A stretch of 30,184 nucleotides of DNA, from contig CAJUBY010000009.1 of the NCBI GenBank assembly GCA_910585055.1, positions 1-30,184 on the forward strand. Direction: 5' to 3'. The number at the start of each line of letters is the position of its first letter. Within the stretch, counting starts at the first letter, position 1. Positions 23,572 to 30,184 of this stretch are shown here, piece by piece. The notes under the pieces are model-generated. The model had not been told where the DNA came from. It saw only the letters and a list, made by a program, of their open reading frames with translations, and searched no databases. Made by a program: the position numbers and the translations under genes. This DNA is from an uncultured Christensenella sp. GTDB lineage: Bacteria > Bacillota > Clostridia > Christensenellales > Pumilibacteraceae.

Positions 23572-25271
23572 TTGTCCTCCTTGCCCAATCGCCGCAAATG
23601 CAACTTTACGGCGCCGCACAGTTCTTTAAGCGCGCCGTCGTCGAACGGGCTTTTAAATCCTGCCTCGTGCGCCAAAGTATCTACGGTCTTTGTTCCGCCT
23701 GCTTCGACAAGCCTTAAATATCTGTCCAGCGAATCGGCGAATTCGGTTTCGGCGAGCTCGCCGAACTGCAACGCCAAACATGTCGACAAACAGTAGTCTA
23801 TATAATAGAACGGCGATTCGTATATGTGTTTTTGATACGGCCATCTGCCGCCGTCGCAGATAAAAGGTATATCCGACATATCGACGTACGGGCGGAACTC
23901 GCTTTCGAGTTTAAGCCACAGCTCCCGCCGCGCTTTCGGCGTCATGCCGGGATCTTCGTATACCAACTGCTGAAAATAATCGACGATAACGCCGTATGCC
24001 AAAAAGTTGAACGCGTCGAATATTTGCTGATAAGTCGCCTCCGCGGCGCGTTCGCCGTAAAAATATCGGTTGTAACGGTTACACAGCGCTTCCATGCCCA
24101 TGGAATGCGTCTCCGCCGTTTCCATTCCGCCCACAAATAGATCGCTGTCGATCTTGTTCTCGTATGCGCGCTTAAATGCGTAAGCATGACCGAATTCATG
24201 CGTCAGTACGCCGACGTCGTCCATGGTACCGTTGAAGTTGGCGAATATAAACGGCTGACCGTACGCAAACAGCATTTCGGCATATCCGCCGCCCATCTTG
24301 CCGTCGCGCGCAACGTAGTCGATAGCCTGCGCTTCGCACATCTCGTTAAAAAAAGTACCGAGCTTCGGATCCATATCGTCGTATATTTTCTGTGCCGCCG
24401 CAAACAAATCGTCGGCGCTGCCATGCGGATCGATATTTCCGCCAGCAATATAGATATCGTTATCGTAAAGCCGTACGCGATCCAACCCCAGTCTTTCCGC
24501 CAGCTCCGATTTGAGCTCGGCGAGCGTCGGCACTACGTCGTTAAGCACCGACTCGCGGAACTTTTCGATGTCGGCCCTGCCGTAACCGATATGCCCGATC
24601 CGCAGATCGCCCATTTCCACAAAGTTCGCAAACCCCATTTTTTTAGCCATGCGGTCGCGCACTTTTACCATTCTGTCGTAAATATCGTCGAGCTTGTCGC
24701 CGACGGACGCCAGCGTTTCGCCTATGACGGTAAATGCCTGTTTTCGCACCGCGCGGTCGGGATCCTTGCAAAATCCGTGCATTTCGCTCAATGTTACGTT
24801 TTTGCCGCGCCACGGATACGTCAGTTCCGCCAGTAATTTATCGTATTCGGTGATAAGTTTGTTTTCTTCCACGCAATCGTCGACGATGCGTTCGTCCATA
24901 ACGCGCAGACAGGCTTCTGTCTTGTCCATTATAAGCGGATTTATCAGCTTGCGCAGCTCGGATGAATACGGCGACTCGGTAAGCGCCCTGTTGAACTCGG
25001 CAGTCTTTGCCGACAGCTTGGGCAAATTTTCGTCGTAATAATCCTGCTCCGAGGCGTAAAACATATCGCGTACATCCAGCGAATGACGTATCATCGCAAG
25101 CGCGACCGCAGTCGAAAATACGGCAAAATAATCGTTGAGATCCGCGCGTATCTTTACCAACGACTCGGCATCGGATGCCGATCTTACTTTGTCTATTGCG
25201 TCTTCGATATATGACGACGCCCTGTCGATATCGGCACGTTCGTACTTGTATTCGCTAATCTTTTTGATCAT
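23568..25271 (-). CDS. M3-family oligoendopeptidase (PepF-like), 567 aa
   Basis: This is a zinc metallopeptidase that cleaves cytoplasmic oligopeptides. The HEFGH zinc motif lies near residue 361 (GVLTHEFGHAYAF), and the third ligand Glu is about 25 residues later (METAETHSMGMEALC). The long helical N-terminal half and the C-terminal IDYCLSTCLALQF region are typical of the M3B group. The length matches the family. AAGGTGG precedes ATG 25271. It heads the operon with mazG, dus and cyclophilin from a full-consensus promoter. Confidence 0.93.
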   Translation of the reverse strand: MIKKISEYKYERADIDRASSYIEDAIDKVRSASDAESLVKIRADLNDYFAVFSTAVALAMIRHSLDVRDMFYASEQDYYDENLPKLSAKTAEFNRALTESPYSSELRKLINPLIMDKTEACLRVMDERIVDDCVEENKLITEYDKLLAELTYPWRGKNVTLSEMHGFCKDPDRAVRKQAFTVIGETLASVGDKLDDIYDRMVKVRDRMAKKMGFANFVEMGDLRIGHIGYGRADIEKFRESVLNDVVPTLAELKSELAERLGLDRVRLYDNDIYIAGGNIDPHGSADDLFAAAQKIYDDMDPKLGTFFNEMCEAQAIDYVARDGKMGGGYAEMLFAYGQPFIFANFNGTMDDVGVLTHEFGHAYAFKRAYENKIDSDLFVGGMETAETHSMGMEALCNRYNRYFYGERAAEATYQQIFDAFNFLAYGVIVDYFQQLVYEDPGMTPKARRELWLKLESEFRPYVDMSDIPFICDGGRWPYQKHIYESPFYYIDYCLSTCLALQFGELAETEFADSLDRYLRLVEAGGTKTVDTLAHEAGFKSPFDDGALKELCGAVKLHLRRLGKEDK

Positions 25272-25290
25272 GAGCCACCTTCTTTTTTAA

Positions 25291-25319
25291 ATTATATATA
25301 ACGTTACCCGATTTGTCAA
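25291..25319 (-). promoter_or_regulatory. Sigma-A promoter of the M3 peptidase operon
   Basis: On the minus strand, TTGACA (25319-25314), a 17-base spacer and TATAAT (25296-25291): full consensus. Its -35 is 13 bases from the -35 of the divergent ttcA promoter. Confidence 0.85.
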
Positions 25320-25332
25320 GCCGTTGATATGC

Positions 25333-25361
25333 TTGCCAAACGTCCGTTTTTGGCTTATAAT
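25333..25361 (+). promoter_or_regulatory. Promoter of the ttcA-like gene, leaderless geometry
   Basis: TTGCCA (25333-25338), a 17-base spacer and TATAAT (25356-25361). Transcription would begin at or next to the ATG at 25369, and no Shine-Dalgarno sequence lies between. Confidence 0.75.
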
Positions 25362-25368
25362 AAAAGCG

Positions 25369-26097
25369 ATGAAACTGCAGAAACTGTTATCTTTGGTGCG
25401 ACGGTGCGACGCAGACTTCGGGCTTATCGGCCCCGGCGACCGAATTGCCGTAGGGCTTTCGGGCGGAAAAGATTCGCTCGCACTGCTGTACGTCCTGTCG
25501 GACTACCGCAGATTTTGCCCGAATCGTTTCGAGCTGTGCGCCGTCGTCATCGATGCAGGCGCAGGCGCCGACTTTTCGCCGCTCCTGCCGTTATGCGACA
25601 AACTTAACGTTCCGTTGCATATAGAACGCACGCAAATAGCGCAGATAGTTTTCGACGAACGCAAAGAAAAAAATCCGTGCTCGCTTTGCGCCAAAATGCG
25701 GCGCGGCGCACTCGATAATAAACTTAACGAATTGGGATTCGACGTGCTCGCGCTCGGGCATAACGCGGACGACATGGTGGAAACATTCCTGTTGAGCGCG
25801 TTATACGAAGGGCGGATGAGCACTCTGCAGCCCGTGTCGTATCTCGACAGATCGGCGGTAAAACTGATAAGACCGCTGCTGTACGTCCGTGAAAAAGAAA
25901 CCGCTGCGTTCGTACGCGAAATAAACGCGCCCGTTATAATCAATCCGTGCCCGGCAAACGGATTTACAAAACGCGAGACAATGAAATCTTTGATAAACGA
26001 AATGTGCAAAGTCACTCCCGACGCATTCGAAAGACTGCATTCGGCGCTCACTCACCCGGAAAGAAACAACCTTTTAAAGATCCGCGGCAAAGAGTAA
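25369..26097 (+). CDS. ttcA: TtcA-type tRNA 2-thiolation enzyme, 242 aa
   Basis: TtcA thiolates cytidine 32 of certain tRNAs using ATP and an iron-sulfur cluster. The PP-loop is SGGKDS at 31-36. Cluster ligands are C104 and C107 (NPCSLCAKMRRG) and probably C194 (INPCPANG). The motif LALGHNADDMVETFLLSAL is characteristic of the TtcA/TtuA group. The ATG at 25369 lies eight bases after a consensus -10 box; a start at 25324 would lie upstream of the promoter. It is divergent from the M3 peptidase operon. Because TtcA and related TtuA/Ncs6 enzymes share these motifs, the exact position modified is inferred. Confidence 0.9.
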   Translation: MKLQKLLSLVRRCDADFGLIGPGDRIAVGLSGGKDSLALLYVLSDYRRFCPNRFELCAVVIDAGAGADFSPLLPLCDKLNVPLHIERTQIAQIVFDERKEKNPCSLCAKMRRGALDNKLNELGFDVLALGHNADDMVETFLLSALYEGRMSTLQPVSYLDRSAVKLIRPLLYVREKETAAFVREINAPVIINPCPANGFTKRETMKSLINEMCKVTPDAFERLHSALTHPERNNLLKIRGKE

Positions 26098-26345
26098 GAA
26101 CCGCAATAAAAAATTACTTTATTTTTGATTTCCGTTCGTATAAATAAGGTATCGCCGATATTTCATTCTACACTGTTCTTTCGTTCGTCAAATTATTCGC
26201 CGAATATACAATCCGAGTATTATACATTAAACCGTTACGCTTGATGTACTTTATTGTTTGTATTATAATAAAAGGACATCGACTTTAATATTTGCCTTTT
26301 CGTATCCACAGAAAATTCAAATTAAATTTATAAGGAGGAAAACTT
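26098..26345 (+). other. Intergenic region with promoter for the next small ORF
   Basis: I see no gene here. TTGATG at 26241-26246, a 17-base spacer and TATAAT at 26264-26269 form a good promoter pointing at the ORF at 26346. No clear GC-rich terminator for ttcA is visible. Confidence 0.5.
26241..26269 (+). promoter_or_regulatory. Sigma-A promoter of the small ORF at 26346
   Basis: TTGATG, a 17-base spacer and TATAAT. The predicted transcript has a leader of about 70 bases ending in AAGGAGG. Confidence 0.7.
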
Positions 26346-26501
26346 ATGTCCAACCGAAAAAAGTATATCAAAAGCTGTGAAATTTCCGAAATCGTTACGG
26401 TTCGGCTCTGCGGCTTTGAACAGAAGATTTTGATTGAAGGAAAACTCAAAAACCTGCCTGTGGTTAACAGATACCGGTATGCGGAAGATATTTCACTTTA
26501 G
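26346..26501 (+). CDS. Small ORF of unknown function, 51 aa
   Basis: The frame starts MSNRKKYIKSCEISEIVTVR and ends RYAEDISL. It has an excellent ribosome binding site (AAGGAGG at 26332-26338) and a consensus promoter, so expression is likely. No family is recognised. The last 22 bases overlap, in another frame, a stretch encoding CGRYFTLEHA that recurs upstream of the integrase remnant at 17366. The present ORF may therefore be the 5' part of a longer gene cut short by a frameshift near 26470. Confidence 0.5.
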   Translation: MSNRKKYIKSCEISEIVTVRLCGFEQKILIEGKLKNLPVVNRYRYAEDISL

Positions 26502-26593
26502 AACATGCATCCGTATCTAAGTTGCTTGAAATCGTTGCCGTTTTTTGGACTTTGTTAACCGGTTTAAAATATATTCCCGGTCGAAAATTATAA
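26480..26593 (+). pseudogene. Remnant sharing CGRYFTLE-A with the integrase region
   Basis: From TGC 26480 the frame encodes CGRYFTLEHASVSKLLEIV and on to a stop at 26591-26593. Its first ten codons differ from those at 17366-17395 only at third positions, with nine of ten residues identical. No start codon precedes it in frame, so it looks like a frame-shifted gene tail. Confidence 0.45.
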
Positions 26594-26827
26594 GTTGCTT
26601 TACTTTTTGCATAAATCGTTTCGTATATTTATAGCTATCTCGATCGATTTTGTTTTATCGTATATTACAGTCGAAAAGTGTATTAATAAGTAATTTAAGT
26701 TCTCGCAAAATTTTTTTGCTTCTTCCGGTTCCCGAATCCACTCTTTTCTCCGTCCTATTACTGTGTAATATATTACCTCTCCTCTCCCCGGTTCTCCACT
26801 CTGTCTTTTTTTCAGGAGTCTTTTATC
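26594..26827 (+). other. Intergenic region, pyrimidine-rich on the plus strand
   Basis: No gene or clear promoter is visible. From about 26700 the plus strand becomes strongly C/T-rich and leads into AGGAG at 26814-26818, the ribosome binding site of the next gene. Confidence 0.4.
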
Positions 26828-27181
26828 ATGTCTTCTTTACCTTCTTCCTCTCTCACTCACGCTTCTTCACTCGTCCTTAAATGCGGCGTTTCTCCTTGCC
26901 TTCTCGGTTTCAAGTATCTCGTTCACGCCGTCTCTCTTTACTCTTTCTTGTCCGCTCCTTCTCTTTCCTCTGTTTACCGCGATACCGCTTCTTTCTTTTC
27001 CGTCAGTCTCAAGTCTGTTTCCAGAGATATTTCTTACGCTTTGCGTCGCGCGGACAATATCCACTCTCTTCTTTCTTCTCTCGTCGGTATCCCCATTCCT
27101 TCTTACGAGATCCGTTCCGGCTTCGTTATCTCTCATCTCGCTCTTATCCTTCGCAACTCTTCCATTTCGGATAACGTTTAG
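26828..27181 (+). CDS. Stand-alone Spo0A C-terminal-domain protein, 117 aa
   Basis: Residues about 15-115 align by eye with the DNA-binding effector domain of Spo0A: GVSPCLLGFKYLVHAVSLY matches the GVPAHIKGYxYLREAI start; SVYRDTASFFSVSLKSVSRD matches the YPDIAKKFNTTASRVERAI recognition helix; and LLSSLVGIPIPSYEIRSGF matches the ISSLFGYTV end. The receiver domain is absent. AGGAG nine bases upstream supports the ATG. Stand-alone Spo0A_C proteins occur in Clostridia and probably bind DNA without phosphorylation control. The coding strand is extremely pyrimidine-rich and Ser-rich compared with its neighbours. The opposite strand is also open, but lacks a family match and a ribosome binding site. 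Confidence 0.72.
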   Translation: MSSLPSSSLTHASSLVLKCGVSPCLLGFKYLVHAVSLYSFLSAPSLSSVYRDTASFFSVSLKSVSRDISYALRRADNIHSLLSSLVGIPIPSYEIRSGFVISHLALILRNSSISDNV

Positions 27182-27359
27182 TTCTTTTTCTTGGTTATTT
27201 TTATCGATCGACACTGTCGTATTTTCCTTTAGAGATCTTGGAATATTCCGATGTTTCGTTCATTTTGTATGTCTGTTTTTCTGTCTTTTCAGGTTGCGAA
27301 AGTTTTTTATACATAAGTCTTTTATCGCGCATTACATTATTATGTTCCGATGTAAAGGT

Positions 27360-27387
27360 TTGACTTTACGTATTCGGGTATGATAAA
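27360..27387 (+). promoter_or_regulatory. Possible promoter of the HAD phosphatase gene
   Basis: TTGACT (27360-27365), a 16-base spacer and GATAAA (27382-27387). The -10 is weak. The rest of 27182-27473 shows no gene. Confidence 0.35.
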
Positions 27388-27473
27388 CTTTATTTATCCC
27401 GATCGTAAATCCGATATTTTTCGGTGCGGATCGGGCATTCGACTCCGACCGACACGCACGTAAAGGAAATAAT

Positions 27474-28112
27474 ATGTTCGATTGTTTACTGTTCGATCTT
27501 GACGGAACTCTTACCGATTCATTTGAAGGCATAGCGAATTCCGCTATTTACGCTCACCGAAAACTGGGCGCGCCTATACCGTCGAAATCAGACCTGTTAT
27601 TTTTTGTCGGACCGCCCATAGAAACATCGTTCCGCAAGATGTTCGGCGGTGACGAAAGCAAAACAATGCGCGCCGTAGAACTCTACCGCGAATATTATAC
27701 GGCAAAAGGCTGGGCGGAAAACACGGTGTACGACGGCGTAGAAAGCACTCTTAACCAACTGAAATCATCCGGCAAACGCCTTGCCGTCGCCACATCCAAA
27801 CCGGAAGAATTTTCTGTAAAAATTCTGAAACACTTCGGACTTGACAAGTATTTCGATCTGATAGCCGGCGCAACGTTCGATATGTCGCGAGCGACCAAAG
27901 ATAAAGTAATAGAATATGCGCTCGAAAAACTTTCGGCAGACCGAGAAAAAACGATAATGATAGGCGACAGATATTTCGACATACTGGGCGCAAAAAAGAA
28001 CGGGCTAAGATCCGTCGGCGTGCTTTACGGTTACGGCAGCCGCAAAGAGTTGACAGACGCCGGCGCCGATCATATAGTCGAAACTCCGGGCGATATATTG
28101 AATATCGTTTAA
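27474..28112 (+). CDS. HAD-superfamily phosphatase (phosphoglycolate phosphatase-like), 212 aa
   Basis: HAD motif I is LLFDLDGTLTDS with nucleophile D8 and acid D10. Motif II is AVATSKP. Motif III/IV is KTIMIGDRYFDILGAKKNGL. The helical cap between motifs I and II (EGIANSAIYAHRKLGAP to VYDGVE) is the Gph/PpaX type C1 cap. AAAGGA upstream supports ATG 27474. The substrate could be phosphoglycolate, pyrophosphate or a nucleotide; sequence alone does not decide. It ends at a bidirectional terminator shared with the convergent flippase gene. Confidence 0.9.
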   Translation: MFDCLLFDLDGTLTDSFEGIANSAIYAHRKLGAPIPSKSDLLFFVGPPIETSFRKMFGGDESKTMRAVELYREYYTAKGWAENTVYDGVESTLNQLKSSGKRLAVATSKPEEFSVKILKHFGLDKYFDLIAGATFDMSRATKDKVIEYALEKLSADREKTIMIGDRYFDILGAKKNGLRSVGVLYGYGSRKELTDAGADHIVETPGDILNIV

Positions 28113-28114
28113 AA

Positions 28115-28150
28115 AACAACATCCGAAAGTCTTTTCTCTCGGATGTTGTT
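28115..28150. terminator. Bidirectional terminator between HAD and flippase genes
   Basis: AACAACATCCGA pairs perfectly with TCGGATGTTGTT around a 12-base loop. T runs follow on both strands, so it serves both convergent genes. Confidence 0.9.
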
Positions 28151-28177
28151 TTTTTACTCTCGCGCCGATACGGAATA

Positions 28178-29872
28178 TCAATTTTCCGTAAACTCGTTGT
28201 CCTTTTCGTGCTCGTTTTGACTCGTATCGGTGTCGGATACTTTTTCAAATGCGGCATGCGTTTCTGTACCGTCCGAATATAAATCGTCTTTTACGGCGGC
28301 AACGGCATCGGCACGGCGAATTTCCGACGAAGCTTTTCCTCTTAACCCAAACTTTGATCCGATTCTTTTCCCTACGACCGCAATGTAATGCCTGAAATCC
28401 TTATTTATCACGGCAGCGGCGCAGCAAGGTACGACCGCGACGGCGACGGCTATAAAGCCGTTTGCCAACAAGTCGAGCCAGCGGTTTGTAAGATCGACGG
28501 AGCAAAAATGCAGCGCGGTAAGCGCTGCCGCAAAAACAGCTATATAAAGGTAATTACGCAAATAATAAACTTTCGCGTCGGAACCGAACGCATATTTATA
28601 TAATACGTGCGGTTCTACTATATGACAGATAAATATGTTTGTAAGTATGGTGGCGACAATTACTCCGACCACATTGTACTGTTCGGGAAAAACCTTAACA
28701 AACAGAACAGACAAGAATATATTTATCAATCCCTCCGCAAGCGGCTTCCAGCGGTCGTTGTAAAAAGTTCCGGTAGCGTCGCGGAACAGCAGTGTAGACT
28801 GTCGCATGAATTGTATAAAATAATTAAGCGTGATTACAAAAACGATGGCTTTGTTCATTTCCAGTCCGCGGCCGAAAAGCAAAGTCACCAAATCATCGAT
28901 TATACCGTAATAACCCAAAAAAAATACGGCGGCGATAATAAAATTGAACGTATGAAAAAACGAATGGTATTTTCTTGCGGTATCCTTATTTTCTTCGACA
29001 AACATATGCCCTATTACGGAAGTAAGCGGCGAAAAACACAGCATCAATATCCCCGTCATCGACGACATGATTGTTATATAGTTGGAATATTTGCCCAAAA
29101 CTACTATGCCGATAAACGCCGATATGATTATACTGTCGGCGGTGTTGACAAGCACCGCCCCTATCTTATGCATAAACATCGCCTTGACGTTTTTCGTGAC
29201 CTCTTTTTTTGTAACGTCGTCGACGCGCTGTTTATTCGACATAATATCCTTATGCTTAAAGCGCGCGACGATTTCCGTTGCACCCCACTGAATAACGACG
29301 GCGATGATGCGGCACGCCAAATACCAAACAAACGACTTTGTATAAATAATGATTACGACCTGCAAACCGCATTTCAACAATGTTCCGAGCGACGAGATCG
29401 CAGTCGTTATATAATTGTTTTTATACGCGTTGATAAGCGACGTTTTGGAACTGAACATATATGTCAGCACTACGGACGCCAACATCAACGCGAACGTCGA
29501 ATACAAATTGACGTTTGCAGTTTGATAATCTTTCGCTAAAAATCGCAATGCCGGCATTACGGCACAGCCGCCCACCGTTATTATCGCGCCGATAATCAAA
29601 TACAGCTTTGTAAACAATCCATACAGCGCAGATACCTTGTCGCGGTCTCCGTCGACTATAGGCTTGTACATGCAAAACGTTATGGCGCTGCCCACGCCCA
29701 GCTCCGCAACAGACAGAAAATTGAGTATGGATAAATACAGCGAGTTGATACCGTTGACGGCATTCCCGATATACTGTATGAGAAACCGCCGTACCAATAC
29801 GTCGGCTATCAATATCAAAACTCTGAACGCTATGGATACCGTAACGTTTTTTATTCCGCGCGATCTATCCAC
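28178..29872 (-). CDS. Polysaccharide flippase (Wzx/RfbX-like, MOP superfamily), 564 aa
   Basis: This integral membrane protein has about 12-14 hydrophobic segments in residues 10-490 and would flip lipid-linked polysaccharide units across the membrane. N-terminal NVTVSIAFRVLILIADVLVR and YIGNAVNGINSLYLSILNFL are typical of the Wzx group, as is FRDATGTFYNDRWKPLAEG in the middle. The last 70 residues form a hydrophilic, charged tail ending EHEKDNEFTEN, longer than usual. The start is GTG 29872, just after the stop of the upstream membrane protein; the ribosome binding site is weak, suggesting coupling. It probably belongs to a surface-polysaccharide locus extending to the right. Confidence 0.88.
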   Translation of the reverse strand: MDRSRGIKNVTVSIAFRVLILIADVLVRRFLIQYIGNAVNGINSLYLSILNFLSVAELGVGSAITFCMYKPIVDGDRDKVSALYGLFTKLYLIIGAIITVGGCAVMPALRFLAKDYQTANVNLYSTFALMLASVVLTYMFSSKTSLINAYKNNYITTAISSLGTLLKCGLQVVIIIYTKSFVWYLACRIIAVVIQWGATEIVARFKHKDIMSNKQRVDDVTKKEVTKNVKAMFMHKIGAVLVNTADSIIISAFIGIVVLGKYSNYITIMSSMTGILMLCFSPLTSVIGHMFVEENKDTARKYHSFFHTFNFIIAAVFFLGYYGIIDDLVTLLFGRGLEMNKAIVFVITLNYFIQFMRQSTLLFRDATGTFYNDRWKPLAEGLINIFLSVLFVKVFPEQYNVVGVIVATILTNIFICHIVEPHVLYKYAFGSDAKVYYLRNYLYIAVFAAALTALHFCSVDLTNRWLDLLANGFIAVAVAVVPCCAAAVINKDFRHYIAVVGKRIGSKFGLRGKASSEIRRADAVAAVKDDLYSDGTETHAAFEKVSDTDTSQNEHEKDNEFTEN

Positions 29873-29875
29873 AAT

Positions 29876-30184
29876 TTATTTCAAACGATTCGGACTCTTT
29901 GTATTAGACAATTTATACATAGGTCTATAATTACATAGCAGACAGTAAGCAACCACAATCATAGGAACCGCCCCTCGAAAAAAGTATAATATTTCGAAGT
30001 AGCTCATTACACTTATCGCAATAAAAAACAAAACGGGCGCACATAAAACACGTGTTCCTTTTTTCTCGCTAATCGTCCCCGAACCGGATACGATTAACGA
30101 CAGCAGCAAATAAAAAATTATGAATTGGAAAATCCCGAATCCGGCAAGCATTCCGAGTGCTTGGTTATGTGCGTTCATATAATT
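29876..30184 (-). CDS. C-terminal part of a membrane protein, runs off right edge
   Basis: About 102 residues are visible, with hydrophobic segments FGIFQFIIFYLLLSLIVSGS, VLFFIAISVMSYFEILYFFR and AVPMIVVAYCLLCN, and a basic end. The ATG at 30178 is probably internal, since the frame stays open to the edge. It ends three bases before the flippase start. An EpsG-like or O-antigen-polymerase-like protein would suit the position next to a flippase, but the fragment is too short to assign. Confidence 0.6.
   Translation of the reverse strand, partial: NYMNAHNQALGMLAGFGIFQFIIFYLLLSLIVSGSGTISEKKGTRVLCAPVLFFIAISVMSYFEILYFFRGAVPMIVVAYCLLCNYRPMYKLSNTKSPNRLK

Noticed and set aside
26867..27214. Minus-strand frame of 115 codons, rich in charged residues
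   Set aside because: It mirrors the pyrimidine-rich Spo0A_C-like gene; it has no family match and no ribosome binding site, while the plus strand has both.

Overview
The window looks like a chromosomal segment of a low-to-moderate-GC Gram-positive bacterium of the Clostridia, probably an uncultured lineage. The evidence is strong GGAGG-type ribosome binding sites, many consensus sigma-A promoters (TTGACA-17-TATAAT type), a DinR/LexA-like box, PrsA-like and other lipoproteins with lipoboxes, a stand-alone Spo0A C-terminal domain, and genes typical of Clostridia integrative and conjugative elements (ICEs). No species can be named from the sequence alone.

Positions 1-4740 (all minus strand) are one end of an ICE-like module. 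It holds the first 656 residues of a very large protein with an ArdC-like N-terminus and a MutS domain-I-like insert, three small overlapping genes (two are paralogues), a sigma-region-4 protein with a complex leader (possible leader peptide plus two terminators with complementary loops), a zinc-ribbon protein, and a LexA/UmuD-type self-cleaving repressor with its own operator and promoter.

Positions 4800-13350 are AT-richer and devoted to the cell surface: a small lipoprotein, a WYL regulator, a 1787-residue secreted protein with a ~400-residue Gly-Gly-X C-terminus, a second lipoprotein that shares a domain motif with it, and a TetR repressor. Three copies of one palindrome lie at the promoter of the lipoprotein/giant-protein operon and at the tetR promoter. 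I read this as an autoregulated, inducible surface-protein system, and it is the most interesting part of the window.

Positions 13600-18250 form a tRNA-associated scar region: tRNA-Pro with an unusual AGG anticodon, a two-gene module (XRE regulator with a long C-terminal part, plus a propeller-like protein), a decayed DUF4417 gene, the C-terminal remnant of a tyrosine recombinase, and a near-exact copy of the 3' end of the adjacent tRNA-Thr(CGT), which looks like an old attachment site.

Positions 18300-28110 are mostly core chromosome. One minus-strand operon runs PrsA-like foldase, ybaB, recR. A second runs M3 oligopeptidase, mazG, dus, cyclophilin with 4-nt ATGA overlaps, and it is divergent from a ttcA-type gene that appears leaderless. 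Rightward follow a short ORF of unknown function, a pyrimidine-rich Spo0A_C-like gene and a HAD phosphatase. Positions 28110-30184 hold a shared terminator, a polysaccharide flippase, and the end of a membrane protein running off the right edge, suggesting a surface-polysaccharide locus beyond the window.
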